A stretch of 6,805 nucleotides of DNA, taken from positions 1-6,805 of the forward strand of contig JADFNQ010000072.1 of assembly GCA_022563285.1 (NCBI GenBank), given 5' to 3'. The notes beneath the pieces are model-generated. The model did not search any database. It saw nothing but the letters and a program-made list of their open reading frames with translations, and was not told the DNA's origin. Below are positions 5,414-6,805 of the stretch, in pieces. How positions within the stretch are numbered: the first letter of the stretch is position 1; every line of letters starts with the position of its first letter. A program made the position numbers and the translations under genes. Origin of the DNA: Chloroflexota bacterium (GTDB lineage Bacteria > Chloroflexota > Dehalococcoidia > SM23-28-2 > RBG-16-64-32).

Positions 5414-6253
5414 GTGCGATTCGTCAAGACCTCGGACGAAGTGCGGGAGATCCAGGCTATCCTCGCGCGACCCCAGTTCATGGCCACTCGTTCGCTCACC
5501 GTGCTGTTTGAGACCACGCCGGAGGCGGTGAAGGCGCTTCTGCCACCCCCGCTGGAGCCGACCCCGGAGGCGGCTGGGTCTGCCTGGATCGGCGACATCG
5601 GAAACTCGAACTGCGTGGGGCCGTTCCTGGGTGGCGCACTCTACCTGCGTGCCCGCTATGGCGACGTCGTCGGCAACTACTGCGTCACTATGCCCATGTC
5701 CACCGATGCCGCAGTCGCCTTCGGCCGCGAGCTCTATGGCGAGCCCAAGAAGCTCGCACAGATAGTGTTCGAGAGCCAGGGTGATCACGTCTGGGGCTCG
5801 GCCATGCGCTACGATATCCGCTACATGAGCCTGCGTGGGCGCATGGAGGGCGCCGGGCCCACCGGCCGCCACCAGACCTCAACGTTTCACTTTAAGTACC
5901 TGCCCCGTCCGGACGGCAGCGGCTTCGATCATCCGCCTCTGCTCGTGCATATAACCGCTGAGGTTAACGTCCAGACGGCGCAGCGCGGCAGGGGTGAACT
6001 GGTGTTTCGCGAATCCCCACACGATCCGGTAGCTGATGTACCCGTGACTCAGGTTATACAGGCGGTCTACACTGAGAGCGTGTCCTACACCAGCGGCAAG
6101 ATCCTCTGCGAGGTAGATCCGGACGCGTTTCTGCCCTACGCCTTCAGCAATATCGACTCGACGGATGTCATCGTAGAGGAGACGCTCATGCACGCGCAGG
6201 CCGCTCGCAAGAGCGATGATGGCCGCGGCCGCTGGCGCGAGGGGCCAAGCTAG
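5414..6253 (+). CDS. Acetoacetate decarboxylase family protein
   Basis: The product has 279 residues, a little longer than clostridial acetoacetate decarboxylase (about 245). The family uses a Schiff-base lysine whose pKa is lowered by the adjacent lysine. Here that pair is in GRELYGEPKKLAQ, at K112 and K113, with the typical preceding TDAAVAFGRE segment. R26 (ATRSLTVLFET) may correspond to the active-site arginine of the family. The glutamate expected in the earlier PY-x-E-type segment seems to be missing: the region reads GPFLGGALYLRARYG. Decarboxylation of acetoacetate itself is therefore not assured; many relatives act on other oxo acids or have aldolase-like activity. The GTG start is supported by AGGAGGGG four bases upstream. 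It is likely the first gene of an operon, with a methyltransferase 15 bases downstream. No signal peptide or membrane segment is seen. Confidence 0.8.
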   Translation: MRFVKTSDEVREIQAILARPQFMATRSLTVLFETTPEAVKALLPPPLEPTPEAAGSAWIGDIGNSNCVGPFLGGALYLRARYGDVVGNYCVTMPMSTDAAVAFGRELYGEPKKLAQIVFESQGDHVWGSAMRYDIRYMSLRGRMEGAGPTGRHQTSTFHFKYLPRPDGSGFDHPPLLVHITAEVNVQTAQRGRGELVFRESPHDPVADVPVTQVIQAVYTESVSYTSGKILCEVDPDAFLPYAFSNIDSTDVIVEETLMHAQAARKSDDGRGRWREGPS

Positions 6254-6268
6254 GATGACTACCCGTAT

Positions 6269-6805
6269 ATGACTCAAGATCAGAAGGGACACAAGTGGTT
6301 CGCCTCCATCTACGACCGTATGATGGCCTCCGGCGAGCGGTCGTTCATGGGGAAAGTCAGGGAGGAGATTGCGGGCGGAGCCAGAGGTCGCGTACTGGAG
6401 ATCGGCGCTGGCACCGGGGCCAACTTCCCCTACTACAACGACCATGCCGAGGAGATCTTCGCTACCGAGCCTGACCCCTACATGCTGCAGCGGGCCAAGC
6501 GCCGCGCGGAGAAGGTCGGCCGTCCCATCGAGCTGCGGCAAGCCTCCGCCGAGCATCTGCCTTTTGAGGACGCATCGTTCGATACGGTGGTGAGTACGCT
6601 CGTGATGTGTAGCGTAGGGAAGCCCCTGCGGGCGCTCTCAGAGGTGCGACGGGTGCTAAAGCCGTCCGGCGAGCTGCGCATGTATGAACACGTCCGCTAC
6701 GAGCACGCCTTCGGCGCCTTCTGGCAGGACCTCATCACGCCTGTGTGGCGGTGGGTCGGCGCCGGCTGCCACCCCAATCGGGATATCGCCAGCGCCGTCC
6801 GAAAG
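6269..6805 (+). CDS. Class I SAM-dependent methyltransferase, METTL7-like; 3' end outside the window
   Basis: The frame is open from ATG 6269 to the last base (179 codons) with no stop, so the C-terminus is missing. The Rossmann SAM site is clear: motif I VLEIGAGTGANF (42-53), the acidic end of strand 2 at ATEPD (E67), ASAEHLPFEDASFDTVV (92-108), and RRVLKPSGEL (127-136). The later EHVRYEHAFGAFWQD and GCHPNRDI resemble the eukaryotic METTL7/TMT1 group, whose members methylate small thiols, but bacterial relatives are mostly uncharacterised and the substrate cannot be read from this. Only the expected final helix or so should be missing. The gene begins 15 bases after the decarboxylase-family stop, with AGGA at 6252-6255 rather far from the start, so translational coupling is likely. 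A five-codon ATG frame at 6255-6272 overlaps the start and is probably meaningless. Confidence 0.85.
   Translation, partial: MTQDQKGHKWFASIYDRMMASGERSFMGKVREEIAGGARGRVLEIGAGTGANFPYYNDHAEEIFATEPDPYMLQRAKRRAEKVGRPIELRQASAEHLPFEDASFDTVVSTLVMCSVGKPLRALSEVRRVLKPSGELRMYEHVRYEHAFGAFWQDLITPVWRWVGAGCHPNRDIASAVRK

Overview
The window is GC-rich, gene-dense bacterial chromosome with strongly G/C-biased third codon positions. No phage, insertion sequence, CRISPR array, rRNA or tRNA was seen. The gene set would fit a Chloroflexota/Dehalococcoidia-like bacterium: an AcsA-type acetyl-CoA synthetase, a DRE-TIM enzyme resembling Re-citrate synthase, and a cysteinyl-tRNA synthetase fused to a family 2 glycosyltransferase. 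This placement is an inference from protein resemblance, not proven by the sequence.

Layout. Positions 3-560 (+) hold the 3' end of an acetyl-CoA synthetase. Positions 613-1014 (+) hold a thioredoxin whose reading frame contains a TGA exactly where the nucleophilic active-site cysteine belongs. It is best read as a selenocysteine codon, giving a UGSC active site, and a gene finder treating TGA only as stop would reduce the gene to a 96-codon fragment starting at 724. Positions 1146-2519 (+) hold the DRE-TIM/HMGL-like acyltransferase, with its own promoter. It converges on, and overlaps by four bases, a minus-strand operon. That operon runs from about 4977 down to 2516: a 70-residue glutaredoxin (4964-4752), then the 747-residue CysRS-glycosyltransferase fusion (4759-2516), with the two genes overlapping by 8 bases.

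Positions 4965-5413 contain no confident gene. They hold the promoter of the glutaredoxin operon, a stretch that looks like a decayed or frameshifted minus-strand ORF, a perfect 8-bp inverted repeat, and an extended -10 promoter for the next gene. Positions 5414-6253 (+) encode an acetoacetate decarboxylase-family protein. From 6269 to the window end runs a 5'-complete, 3'-cut SAM-dependent methyltransferase of METTL7-like type, probably in the same operon.

Functionally, the window mixes acetyl-CoA/oxo-acid metabolism (AcsA, DRE-TIM enzyme, ADC-family protein), thiol/selenol redox proteins (Sec-thioredoxin, glutaredoxin) and cysteinyl-tRNA charging. The most notable items are the UGA-recoded thioredoxin with candidate SECIS hairpins, and the one-polypeptide fusion of a complete CysRS to a GT2 glycosyltransferase.
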